Source of the DNA: Dictyoglomaceae bacterium
Lineage (GTDB): Bacteria; Dictyoglomota; Dictyoglomia; Dictyoglomales; Dictyoglomaceae
Direction of reading: 5' to 3'
Assembly (NCBI GenBank): GCA_028276205.1
Contig: JAPYWU010000014.1
Location: 1-14,998, forward strand
Length of the DNA stretch: 14,998 bases
The notes beneath the pieces were generated by a model. The model was not told the DNA's origin. It did not search any database and saw only the letters and a program-made list of their open reading frames with translations. This document shows positions 1-7,039 of the stretch, piece after piece. Position 1 is the stretch's first letter, and each line of letters starts with the position of its first letter. The position numbers were made by a program, and so were the translations under genes.

Positions 1-939
1 TATATAAGAAAAGGTGAAAAATTAAAATTAGATCTATTACTTCAAGATGAAAACTATCATCCTTATCCTATTACATATACGATGTTAACATGGACCATAA
101 CTAATAATAATATAAACTTTAATTCTTCAAAATTAGAATTAGAAGGAAGGGAATTAGGAGAATCAAGTTTAACAATTTATTTATCCAATTTAGAGGCCAC
201 TAAGAAAATATATGTTTGGGACTATGTATCCTTAAAAATAGAAATAGATAAAGATAAATTATACTTGGGAGATAGTATTTTTCCTAAAATATATGCTATA
301 GATAATTTTCAAAGGGTAAAAATTCTTTCATTAGATGGATTAAAATTTGATCCTAGTTATTTTAAGAGAAATGGAAAAGAATTAATTGCGATAAATTCTG
401 GTATTACAACCTTATCATATACGTTTGAAAATCTTTCTGCAACCTATATAATAGAAATTATGTCAAATATAATAGAAGATTTTGAAGAAGACAAGAAATG
501 GAATATAAGAGGGAAAAATTATAATCCTGAAAGTACATTTTATAAACTTACATCAGATGCATACACAGGAAAAAGTTCTCTTATGTTAGTCTATGATTCA
601 AAAGAAGAAAATTCTTTTATTTACGTTGATTTAAATATATTAATTCCTCCTGATAAAACTTCCTTCTCTATAGCCTTAAAAGGGCAAGGAAATGGTTGGA
701 TTAGGTTATTATTTTATGATGACGATGGAACCCCATGGGTGCTGGACCTAACAACAACACTACAATATGACTTTAATAAATGGACACCTATTAATAAAGA
801 TTTCACAGAAATAAGGCCTTTAATATCTACAAGTAAAAATACTCCCAAAATGCCTCTGAGATTAGCAAGTATCTATTTGGTTGGATTAACTAATAGAATC
901 TCTGGAAACCTTCTTATTGATAGTTTAAATTTTAAATAA
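1..939 (+). CDS. C-terminal part of a probable surface protein with Ig-like and jelly-roll domains (5' end outside window)
   Basis: The frame is open from base 1, so this is the 3' part of a longer gene; an ATG at 82 lies inside the open frame and has no ribosome site, so it is not the start. The visible 312 residues look like beta-sandwich modules. A first Ig-like repeat ends near the motif KKIYVWDYVSL. A second follows, with the pattern KLYLGDSIFPK and later IAINSGITTLSYTF. A C-terminal domain of about 155 residues starts at IIEDFEEDKKW, contains DAYTGKSSLMLVY and GNGWIRLLFYDDDG, and resembles galactose-binding or carbohydrate-binding jelly-roll folds. No catalytic motif is visible in this part. 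By memory, similar C-termini follow phosphodiester glycosidase (NAGPA-like) domains in thermophilic bacteria; this is inference. The gene converges on pgsA with a 3-base gap and no clear terminator. Confidence 0.7.
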   Translation, partial: YIRKGEKLKLDLLLQDENYHPYPITYTMLTWTITNNNINFNSSKLELEGRELGESSLTIYLSNLEATKKIYVWDYVSLKIEIDKDKLYLGDSIFPKIYAIDNFQRVKILSLDGLKFDPSYFKRNGKELIAINSGITTLSYTFENLSATYIIEIMSNIIEDFEEDKKWNIRGKNYNPESTFYKLTSDAYTGKSSLMLVYDSKEENSFIYVDLNILIPPDKTSFSIALKGQGNGWIRLLFYDDDGTPWVLDLTTTLQYDFNKWTPINKDFTEIRPLISTSKNTPKMPLRLASIYLVGLTNRISGNLLIDSLNFK

Positions 940-942
940 AGA

Positions 943-1452
943 TTATTTTTTCAATACTTTTAAGTAATAATATAAATAATCCAGACCTGCAAATACGGAA
1001 AAGAAAAGCCCAACAATAAAAACCAATACAGATAAAGGTATTTGAAGTAATGCCATCAATATAGATATAGAGGTTAATACCATTGCAACTTTTCCATATA
1101 TTCTTGAAGATATTATTTTTATCCCCTTTAATAAAAACAAAAAACCTACCAATAACATTAATAACTCTTTTAATACAAATATGATAACCAGAATAGGTGG
1201 GAAAATTCTTTTAAACGCAAAAAATACAAGAGTTACTCCTACAATTAATTTGTCTGCTATTGGATCTATTATTTTCCCTAATTCAGAACTCTGATTCAAT
1301 TTTCTTGCCAAATAGCCATCCAATATATCACTGACAGCAGCAAGTCCATATAGAACTGCTGCTGTCATGTAATAATTAGAAACTAAAAAATAAAAATAAA
1401 AAGGTACAATGATAAATCTTATAAATGTCAATAAATTAGGAATAGTAAACAT
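943..1452 (-). CDS. pgsA: CDP-diacylglycerol--glycerol-3-phosphate 3-phosphatidyltransferase
   Basis: This integral membrane enzyme makes phosphatidylglycerol phosphate from CDP-diacylglycerol and glycerol-3-phosphate, the committed step to phosphatidylglycerol. The CDP-alcohol phosphotransferase signature is complete: D42-x2-D45-G46-x2-A49-R50-x8-G59-x3-D63-x3-D67, counted from the ATG. The N-terminus MFTIPNLLTFIRF is typical of PgsA, and several hydrophobic segments follow, giving 169 residues, the usual length. A GTG at 1461 is in frame but lies inside the ribosome site AGGTGA, so the ATG at 1452 is the better start. The stop codon of the upstream glucokinase gene also lies in this ribosome site, which suggests translational coupling. 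It is the last gene of a lipoprotein-glucokinase-pgsA unit. A related CDP-alcohol transferase specificity is possible, but the PgsA call is strong. Confidence 0.9.
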   Translation of the reverse strand: MFTIPNLLTFIRFIIVPFYFYFLVSNYYMTAAVLYGLAAVSDILDGYLARKLNQSSELGKIIDPIADKLIVGVTLVFFAFKRIFPPILVIIFVLKELLMLLVGFLFLLKGIKIISSRIYGKVAMVLTSISILMALLQIPLSVLVFIVGLFFSVFAGLDYLYYYLKVLKK

Positions 1453-1457
1453 GTTAA

Positions 1458-1463
1458 TCACCT
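1458..1463 (-). promoter_or_regulatory. Ribosome binding site of pgsA
   Basis: On the minus strand AGGTGA is followed by a 5-base spacer and ATG. The site contains both an in-frame GTG and the TGA stop of the glucokinase gene, so it decides the pgsA start and couples the two genes. Confidence 0.65.
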
Positions 1464-2420
1464 ATATAATACTAATAAAGCTGCTCCAATGCCTCCTGCA
1501 TCCTCGCCTAACTCCGCCCATGCAAAGGATATCTTATCTCTTAAACTGGGTAAAACTCTTTTATAAAACTCATCTCTCATAGGCTTTCCAATATAATCTC
1601 TTACATTAGCAACTCCTCCACCCACAACTATCTTCTCTGGATCAATTATATGAACATAATTTGCCAAGGCTATGCCAAGATAATATCCTGCTCTATTAAA
1701 AATATCGATAGCTAACATATCTCCTCTTTCTGCAGCTTGGTATATAACTCTTACAGTTACTTTATCTAAATCTCCATTTACTAAATCCCATATAAGACTA
1801 TCCTTATGATCTGGAAGAATAGATTTTGCATATCTTTCTATACCACTCCCTGAGGCAATTGCTTCAATACACCCTTTATTTCCACATCCACAAATAGGCC
1901 CATCTGGAATTACTGTCGTATGACCAAATTCACCAGCCATCCCATGTGCTCCAATCCATAATTTCCCATTTAATACTATTCCAGAACCAATCCCTGTACC
2001 AATGGCAACTGATATCATTGTTTTGGTTCCTCTTCCTGCTCCCACAAGCCACTCTGCCCAAGCTACTAAATTTACATCATTTTCCAAAAATACAGGAACT
2101 TTAAAATCATTCTCTAACTCTTTCCCCAAATTTACTTCCCTTTTCCATTCTTCTCCTAAGTTAGGAGCATATAAGGTTGTTTTCTTTTCTCTATCCATAA
2201 TACCTGGGAATCCTACACCTATACCTTCTATATCATTAATTTTAAGATTTGCATCAACAAGTACTTTATTTATCATGCTTTTTATCTTTTGAATTACATA
2301 GTCTCTTCCCTTCTCAGACTCTGTGGGTTGTTTATCCCTTGAGATAACTTCACCCTTTTCATTAACCAGAAGTACGTTTATTTTAGTACCACCTAAATCA
2401 ACACCTATAGCCTTTCGCAT
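1458..2420 (-). CDS. ROK-family glucokinase
   Basis: Likely phosphorylates glucose (or a related hexose) with ATP in the cytoplasm to give the 6-phosphate for glycolysis. The N-terminal phosphate-binding motif DLGGTK is at residues 8-13 from the ATG. The sugar-binding and catalytic segment ENDVN is at 113-117, with D115 the expected catalytic base. The ROK zinc site is complete: E164-x-G-H167, then C177-x-C179-G-x2-G-C184-x-E186. The length, 320 residues, matches bacterial ROK glucokinases, and no N-terminal helix-turn-helix is present, so it is a kinase and not a ROK repressor. A TTG six bases upstream would be an alternative start, but it directly abuts the AAGGAGG site, so ATG at 2420 is preferred. 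It follows the lipoprotein gene by 13 bases and leads directly into pgsA. Substrate could also be mannose, fructose or N-acetyl sugars; glucose is an inference from the family. Confidence 0.87.
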   Translation of the reverse strand: MRKAIGVDLGGTKINVLLVNEKGEVISRDKQPTESEKGRDYVIQKIKSMINKVLVDANLKINDIEGIGVGFPGIMDREKKTTLYAPNLGEEWKREVNLGKELENDFKVPVFLENDVNLVAWAEWLVGAGRGTKTMISVAIGTGIGSGIVLNGKLWIGAHGMAGEFGHTTVIPDGPICGCGNKGCIEAIASGSGIERYAKSILPDHKDSLIWDLVNGDLDKVTVRVIYQAAERGDMLAIDIFNRAGYYLGIALANYVHIIDPEKIVVGGGVANVRDYIGKPMRDEFYKRVLPSLRDKISFAWAELGEDAGGIGAALLVLYR

Positions 2421-2426
2421 CTTCAA

Positions 2427-2433
2427 CCTCCTT
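2427..2433 (-). promoter_or_regulatory. Ribosome binding site of the glucokinase gene
   Basis: AAGGAGG with a 6-base spacer to the ATG at 2420. The in-frame TTG (2426-2424) touches the site with no spacer, so it cannot be the start. Confidence 0.75.
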
Positions 2434-3012
2434 TTATCTTACTAATATAAATTCAAAATTTATATTTCTCATTGTTGTTTCAAAAAGAACATCTGGAATA
2501 ATAAATCTTGCGGGAAATTTACAATAGGGTAGATGAAAAGCTATTAAACCACTCACTCTTGCACCAGCAAAAACTCTCCCATCCTTAAATTTTAAAAGTT
2601 CATAAGTTTTTATAACTTCCTCTAAAGATTTTTCTTTATCAGAAGAACTTATATTGAAAGAGAATGTAGGAGGTTGATTTGTCCCAAACGATACCTCAAA
2701 TGATACTTTCGGAGATGTGGAGGGTTGATAATATATCTCTCTTATTGGAGAAAATTGTTTTCCATTGTGATCTATAATTACAGATTTTCCCAATGGATAA
2801 ACCCAAATATTCTCAGAAGAATTATTTACTATTTCAAGATTTATAACCATAATATCCTCTGAAAGGTTATACCATCTTGAATCCCTAACAATATCAACTC
2901 GTACCTCTACACCCTCCTTGGATATAATTTGAGGAGATATATTAACAGGTTTTATACAACCGCTGATTATTAATATGGTAAATATCAAAAAACAAAAAAT
3001 AATTTTTTTCAT
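2434..3012 (-). CDS. Predicted lipoprotein of unknown function
   Basis: A 192-residue secreted protein. The N-terminus is a lipoprotein signal peptide: two lysines, a hydrophobic stretch and a lipobox ending ISGC, with Cys19 as the lipidation site. The rest contains no known catalytic motif. The pattern of alternating hydrophobics with INLEIVNNSSENIWVYPL and later IIDHNGKQFSPI (about residues 55-95) resembles the Ig-like beta-sandwich of DUF4352-type extracellular proteins; this is only a fold-level suggestion. The start ATG has a good ribosome site, AAAGGAGTGA, about 6 bases upstream. It is the first gene of the unit with the ROK glucokinase and pgsA, and its likely promoter overlaps the divergent fmdB-like promoter. 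No function can be assigned. Confidence 0.8.
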   Translation of the reverse strand: MKKIIFCFLIFTILIISGCIKPVNISPQIISKEGVEVRVDIVRDSRWYNLSEDIMVINLEIVNNSSENIWVYPLGKSVIIDHNGKQFSPIREIYYQPSTSPKVSFEVSFGTNQPPTFSFNISSSDKEKSLEEVIKTYELLKFKDGRVFAGARVSGLIAFHLPYCKFPARFIIPDVLFETTMRNINFEFILVR

Positions 3013-3026
3013 AATTAAGTCACTCC

Positions 3027-3049
3027 TTTAAACTTAAATTAAGTTAAAA
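3027..3049. repeat. Imperfect palindrome in the leader of the lipoprotein operon
   Basis: The core AACTTAA-A-TTAAGTT (3031-3045) is a perfect inverted repeat with 7-base arms. After one mismatch on each side three more T/A pairs extend it. It lies between the predicted -10 box (3066-3071) and the ribosome site of the lipoprotein gene, where a repressor could bind. It is all A/T apart from one C/G pair, so RNA hairpin stability would be low. Confidence 0.5.
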
Positions 3050-3065
3050 AGTTTCATACTAATAC

Positions 3066-3095
3066 ATTTTACATTAAAATAAGACTTCTTGACAA
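3066..3095 (-). promoter_or_regulatory. Predicted promoter of the lipoprotein-glucokinase-pgsA unit
   Basis: On the minus strand TTGTCA (3095-3090, five of six to the sigma-70-type -35 consensus), an 18-base spacer, and TAAAAT (3071-3066, five of six to the -10 consensus). The start would fall near 3059, leaving a leader of about 45 bases. The -35 box is the complement of the fmdB-like promoter's -35 box. Confidence 0.5.
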
Positions 3096-3117
3096 TAAAT
3101 ATCTTAAGATTTAAAAA
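3089..3117 (+). promoter_or_regulatory. Predicted promoter of the fmdB-like gene
   Basis: A perfect TTGACA (3089-3094), a 17-base spacer and a weak -10 box TAAAAA (3112-3117). The predicted leader is about 50 bases long and ends in the near-perfect ribosome site AAGGAGGTGA. Confidence 0.45.
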
Positions 3118-3160
3118 TATGAAATGGTGAGGATAAAAATGAAATTTTAATAATAACAAT

Positions 3161-3170
3161 AAGGAGGTGA
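3161..3170 (+). promoter_or_regulatory. Strong ribosome binding site of the fmdB-like gene
   Basis: AAGGAGGTGA matches the anti-Shine-Dalgarno sequence over ten bases and stands 5 bases before the ATG at 3176. A GTG inside the site (3167-3169) is in frame and is best read as part of the ribosome site, not a start. Confidence 0.75.
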
Positions 3171-3175
3171 AAGCA

Positions 3176-3403
3176 ATGCCTATCTATGAATATGAATGCG
3201 AAAAGTGTCATGAAAGATATGAGATTATGACAAATCTTGGTGAAGAACCCCCAAAAACTTGCATAAAATGTGGAGGAAATTTAAGAAAGATCTTTTCACC
3301 TGTAGGAATCGTCTTTAAAGGATCAGGATTTTATACTACAGATTATAAGAAAAAACCTTCTAATTCTAATGAAAAATCCAGTGAAAGTAAGGGGGAAGAA
3401 TAA
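3176..3403 (+). CDS. FmdB-family zinc-ribbon protein
   Basis: A 75-residue protein of the FmdB/CxxC_CxxC_SSSS family. The start MPIYEYEC is the family's hallmark N-terminus. The zinc ribbon ligands are C8-x2-C11 and C29-x2-C32. The following KIFSPVGIVFKGSGFYTTDY is also typical, with a charged, disordered tail rich in K, S and E after residue 59. Family members were first linked to formamide/amidase regulation (FmdB), but the biochemical role of the short stand-alone proteins is not settled; regulatory nucleic-acid or protein binding is usually assumed. It is transcribed alone, divergent from the lipoprotein unit, and ends in an intrinsic terminator that overlaps its last codons. Confidence 0.88.
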   Translation: MPIYEYECEKCHERYEIMTNLGEEPPKTCIKCGGNLRKIFSPVGIVFKGSGFYTTDYKKKPSNSNEKSSESKGEE

Positions 3404-3418
3404 TTTCCTCCCCCTTTT
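3391..3418 (+). terminator. Rho-independent terminator of the fmdB-like gene
   Basis: GGGGGAAGAA (3391-3400) pairs with TTCCTCCCCC (3405-3414) through a 10-base stem with one A-C mismatch and a TAAT loop, followed by TTTTATTTTTTA. The stem begins inside the last codons of the gene and includes the TAA stop in the loop. The U tract overlaps the 3' end of the convergent methyltransferase gene. On the minus strand the T run after the stem is interrupted, so it should work mainly for the plus strand. Confidence 0.8.
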
Positions 3419-4178
3419 ATTTTTTACTTGCTAATATTATTAATCTTCTTGATCCAATATGAAATTTACGACCCTCATAATCTCCTATAAGCCTATCTAC
3501 ATGAAATCCACTCTCTTTAAAGAGATGTACAATCTCTGAAGGAGAATAAAGATATATTCTTCTTACGAATTCCTTCCTAATATTATTTTTTAAATCAATC
3601 ACTATTCTGTTTGATGTATAAAATCCTGTATCTGGCTCAAAAAAATGTTCTGTAAGTAAAACATAATCATTTCCAAAGATATCCCAAGAGTATGGAATAA
3701 AATATCTTAGAAGAGCATCTCTATTTTCAATATCTACAAGAAATTTACCATCTTTTTTTAATACTTGATATACCTTATTAAGAGTCTCTTTATCTTCCTC
3801 ATATGTGGAAAGCCCAAAACTGGTATAAAGAGAAAATACGATATCAAATTTATAATCAAGCTTATCTATATCTTTGTATTCCATTACGTAAAATTCCACA
3901 TTAAAAACTTTTTCTTTTTTTGCATTCTCTTTAGCTATCTCAATAAGTTCAGATGAACGGTCTATTCCAATTGTTCTATATCCTCTTTTCCCAAGTTCTA
4001 AAGTGTGTCTTCCAAATCCGCAACCAAGATCTAATATTAAAGATCCTCTTTTTATACTTAGAACAGATTCTAAAAAATCTACCTCCTTTTTCGTACGTTC
4101 TGGGGTTAGATGTTTAGCAAGATATTGATAATAATCTCTACTAAAATATTGGTCTCTCCAATCTTTACTTTCTTGCAT
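3417..4178 (-). CDS. Class I SAM-dependent methyltransferase, substrate unknown
   Basis: A 253-residue Rossmann-fold methyltransferase. Motif I LDLGCGFG is at residues 49-56; D73 in GIDRSSELIEIA is the expected acidic residue after beta-2 that holds the SAM ribose; motif IV-like DIVFSLYTSFG is at 112-122; and post-motif KKDGKFLVDI follows. The N-terminal about 45 residues and the C-terminal beta strands probably form the substrate site. Similar to Methyltransf_25/11-type proteins of unknown target; a small molecule is as likely as RNA. The ATG overlaps the end of mnmG by 14 bases and the ribosome site is weak (AAGGCAG), so translation may be coupled. It is the last gene of the lepA unit. The link to mnmG hints at a tRNA or rRNA role, but position alone is weak evidence. 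Confidence 0.82.
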   Translation of the reverse strand: MQESKDWRDQYFSRDYYQYLAKHLTPERTKKEVDFLESVLSIKRGSLILDLGCGFGRHTLELGKRGYRTIGIDRSSELIEIAKENAKKEKVFNVEFYVMEYKDIDKLDYKFDIVFSLYTSFGLSTYEEDKETLNKVYQVLKKDGKFLVDIENRDALLRYFIPYSWDIFGNDYVLLTEHFFEPDTGFYTSNRIVIDLKNNIRKEFVRRIYLYSPSEIVHLFKESGFHVDRLIGDYEGRKFHIGSRRLIILASKK

Positions 4179-6024
4179 ATTTCTGCCTTAAATAATATAA
4201 AAGTACGGTAAGATCTCCAGCATTTACTCCTGTAATTCTCTGAGCCTGCCCAAAAGTAGCTGGTCTTACCTTTTCAAGTTTTTCTTTTCCCTCTCGTGAA
4301 AGATGTGGTATCTCGTCATAATTTATATCAGGAGGAATCACTAAATCTTCATATTCCTGAAATTCTTTAACCTTTTGTAGTTCTTTTTGAATATATCCTT
4401 CATATTTGATATCCGTTTCTATTATGCTTCTCCAACTCCTCGGTAAATCCCCAGAAAGGCCTATTTTTTCCAAATCATCATAAGTTATTTCTGGTCTTTT
4501 CAATATCTGAAGAAGGGGAACCGATTGTTCTATAGGATTAGTACCCTTTTCTATTAATAAGTTGTTAATTTGATTAGGATTAACAGATGTTTTTTCAAGT
4601 CTCCTTCTTTCAAGTTTTAATTTTTCCATTTTTTCTTGGAACATTTTCCACATATCTTCATCAATAAGACCTAACTTATAAGCCTTTGGCGTAAGTCTTT
4701 GGTCTGCATTATCAGACCTTAAGAGTAATCTATATTCTGCTCTTGATGTCAAAATTCTATATGGCTCATCCACACCTTTTATTACAAGATCATCTATAAG
4801 TACCCCTATATATGCCTCGTCTCTTCTTACAATAAGTGGCTCCCTTCCTAATAGACTTAATGCAGCATTAGCTCCTGCAATTAATCCTTGTGCTGCAGCT
4901 TCCTCATATCCTGTAGTACCGTTTATTTGACCCGCTAAATATAAACCTTTAATTTTCTTAGTTTCAAGAGTAATCTTTAACTGTTGAGGATATACAAAAT
5001 CATATGCTATAGCATATCCAGGTCTTATAAGTTCAACTTCCTCTAAGCCTGGAATACTTCTTAAAATTTGAATTTGAATATCTTCTGGTAAACTAGTATA
5101 TATTCCTTGTACATAAATCTCAACTGAATTTCTTCCCTCTGGTTCAAGAAAAACTTGGTGAGTTTCATGGTGAGGAAACCACACATATTTTTCCTCTATA
5201 GATGGACAATATCTAGGACCTTTTTTAACCATCCCTCCAATTCGAGAAGCAGTTAGATGAATGTTATTGAGTACTATTTCTTTCGTCTTTTGGGTAGTTC
5301 TGGTTAAATATGATAAAACTTGTTCTCTTGGTTCTGGTTCTTCCCAGAAAGAAAAAGAATGAAGTTCTTCATCTCCTGGTTGAGGTATGGTCTTACTAAA
5401 ATCAATGGTTCTTTTATCTACGCGAGGAGTAGTACCTGTATTAAATCTTCCTACCTCTAAGCCTAATCTCCTAAGAGCATCAGAAAGACCTATAGATGGA
5501 AATTCTCCCATTCTTCCTGCAGGCTTAGACCAGGTACTTATATGGATAACACCGTTCATAAAAGTACCAGGGGTAATAACAACTTTTTCAGCATAGAACT
5601 CTTTTTTAGTTGATAAAATTACACCTTTAACTTCATCATTTTCTACAATTAGATCTATAACTTCTCCTTGATAGACATCTAAATTTTTCTGTTTCTCAAG
5701 AAATTCTCTCATCTTTAGAGGATAAAGCCATTTATCTACTTGTGCTCTAAGAGCTCTTACTGCTGGACCTTTTGAAGTATTAAGCCATTTTACTTGAATC
5801 ATACTTCTATTTGTTATTCTTCCTATAGCACCACCCAAAGCATCTATTTCCAATATTAGATGACCTTTTCCAGGCCCACCCATAGCTGGATTGCAAGGAA
5901 GCCATCCCAAGGTATCATAATTCATAGTAATCAAAAGAGTTTTAACACCAAGACGAGAGGATGCATAAGCAGCCTCACATCCCGCATGACCACCACCTAC
6001 TACAATGACGTCATACTTTTCCAT
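4165..6024 (-). CDS. mnmG: tRNA uridine 5-carboxymethylaminomethyl modification enzyme MnmG (GidA)
   Basis: FAD-dependent enzyme that with MnmE installs the (carboxymethyl)aminomethyl group on wobble uridine 34 of certain tRNAs. The N-terminal FAD motif GGGHAG is at residues 10-15. The conserved PCNPAMGGPGKGHL segment begins at 43, NTSKGPAVRALRAQ follows near 82, and the second FAD-site motif NGTTGYEEAAAQGL and the tail motif TSRAEYRLLLRSDNADQRL are intact. Length of 619 residues is normal, including the helical C-terminal domain that contacts MnmE. An ATG two codons upstream (6030) is only 2 bases from the AAGGAG site; the ATG at 6024 has a spacing of 8 and is preferred. It overlaps the upstream WecA-like gene by 14 bases and the downstream methyltransferase by 14. 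MnmE is not in the window. Confidence 0.95.
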   Translation of the reverse strand: MEKYDVIVVGGGHAGCEAAYASSRLGVKTLLITMNYDTLGWLPCNPAMGGPGKGHLILEIDALGGAIGRITNRSMIQVKWLNTSKGPAVRALRAQVDKWLYPLKMREFLEKQKNLDVYQGEVIDLIVENDEVKGVILSTKKEFYAEKVVITPGTFMNGVIHISTWSKPAGRMGEFPSIGLSDALRRLGLEVGRFNTGTTPRVDKRTIDFSKTIPQPGDEELHSFSFWEEPEPREQVLSYLTRTTQKTKEIVLNNIHLTASRIGGMVKKGPRYCPSIEEKYVWFPHHETHQVFLEPEGRNSVEIYVQGIYTSLPEDIQIQILRSIPGLEEVELIRPGYAIAYDFVYPQQLKITLETKKIKGLYLAGQINGTTGYEEAAAQGLIAGANAALSLLGREPLIVRRDEAYIGVLIDDLVIKGVDEPYRILTSRAEYRLLLRSDNADQRLTPKAYKLGLIDEDMWKMFQEKMEKLKLERRRLEKTSVNPNQINNLLIEKGTNPIEQSVPLLQILKRPEITYDDLEKIGLSGDLPRSWRSIIETDIKYEGYIQKELQKVKEFQEYEDLVIPPDINYDEIPHLSREGKEKLEKVRPATFGQAQRITGVNAGDLTVLLYYLRQKYARK

Positions 6025-7039
6025 TGCCATTTCTCCTTATCTCTAAAACTCCTAACTTTTTCAAGATAAATAATATTAAAAACAAGGTGCCAAAAACAAG
6101 AAGAGCTGATATGTAAGGATCCTGAATTAAAGAAATTAGTATTGCCACTAAAGCCATACAAATTGTAAATAAATAAATAAAAGCAATACTTTGCTCTGTA
6201 CTCATACCAATTTTTAAAAACCTATGATGTATATGATCCTTATCAAACTTCCAAGGTGCCCTGCCTTCAACTACTCTCCTCACAATAGAAAAAGCAGTAT
6301 CAAGAACAGGAAATCCCATAACAAGAATTGGAATAAACAAATTAATAATAGTACTAATTTTCAAAACTCCTACTATAGATATAGCTCCTAATATAAAACC
6401 TAAAAACATTGCTCCTGAATCTCCCATAATAATAGAAGCAGGAGGAAAATTAAAAAATAAAAATCCTAAAACACCCCCCAAAATACTTGCCAATAAAAAT
6501 GCCATCTCTAATCTTCCTAAAAGTAAAGAAATAATGAGTAAAGAGAAAGAAGATATTGCTGCTACACCTCCAGCAAGACCATCAAGACCATCTATGAAAT
6601 TCATAGCATTTGCTATTCCCAAAAGCCATATAAATGATATTAAATGAGCCCAAAAGCCTTTTATTATTATTCCTGTATAAGGAATTCTCCACAAATCTAC
6701 TCTAACTCCCAATATAACAGCTAAAAGTATAGCAATAGTTGTAAGAGAAAATTTAGGAGCGGGTCTCAATTCCACAAAATCATCTAATAACCCTACTAAA
6801 AACACCAAGGTTCCACCCATTAATATTCTCTCTACAATGAGGGACCTATTAAAAAGAACATTAACTATTAAAATTCCTAAGAAAAACGAAATACCTCCAA
6901 TTCTTGGAATAGGTTTAGTATGAACTTTTCTATCTGTAGGAATATCTATTCCACCTATTATGAAAGCCTTCTTTCTTATCCAAGGTGTAACTATTAAAGA
7001 TATAATTAAAGATAAAGTAAAAGACATTAATATATTCAT
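6011..7039 (-). CDS. WecA/TagO/MraY-type polyprenyl-phosphate glycosyl-1-phosphate transferase
   Basis: A polytopic membrane enzyme of 342 residues that moves a sugar-1-phosphate from a UDP-sugar to undecaprenyl phosphate, starting a cell-wall polymer or surface glycan. The family motifs are present: DRKVHTKPIPRIGG near residue 36, the Mg-binding DD pair at 86-87 (GLLDDF), NFIDGLDGLAGG beginning at 147, MGDSG at 205-209 and the HIHH loop at 269-272. The RKVHTKP...RIGG and HIHH forms fit WecA/TagO, which use UDP-GlcNAc, better than MraY. About ten hydrophobic helices are visible. The start overlaps the stop of the response regulator gene in ATGA, so the two are coupled; no strong ribosome site is seen. 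The 3' end overlaps mnmG. The polymer made cannot be deduced, since no glycan cluster is present. Confidence 0.88.
   Translation of the reverse strand: MNILMSFTLSLIISLIVTPWIRKKAFIIGGIDIPTDRKVHTKPIPRIGGISFFLGILIVNVLFNRSLIVERILMGGTLVFLVGLLDDFVELRPAPKFSLTTIAILLAVILGVRVDLWRIPYTGIIIKGFWAHLISFIWLLGIANAMNFIDGLDGLAGGVAAISSFSLLIISLLLGRLEMAFLLASILGGVLGFLFFNFPPASIIMGDSGAMFLGFILGAISIVGVLKISTIINLFIPILVMGFPVLDTAFSIVRRVVEGRAPWKFDKDHIHHRFLKIGMSTEQSIAFIYLFTICMALVAILISLIQDPYISALLVFGTLFLILFILKKLGVLEIRRNGNGKV

Noticed and set aside
941..981. Inverted repeat GATTATTT...AAATAATC at the junction of the first gene and pgsA as a shared terminator.
   Set aside because: Eight A/T-rich pairs with a 25-base loop and no proper T tract; not stable enough to call.
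2002..2292. Open frame on the plus strand opposite the glucokinase gene.
   Set aside because: It is the antisense of conserved ROK codons, lacks a ribosome site and has a composition typical of a shadow frame. Similar plus-strand frames opposite mnmG (5387-5596, 5860-6069), the methyltransferase (3765-3956) and lepA (10605-10877) were rejected for the same reason, and so was the minus frame opposite rpsT (11456-11683).
3139..3150. Tiny frame ATG-AAA-TTT-TAA after GGTGAGG, ahead of the fmdB-like gene, as a possible leader peptide.
   Set aside because: Three codons with no regulatory codons and no terminator or alternative hairpin; this is easily produced by chance in A/T-rich leaders.
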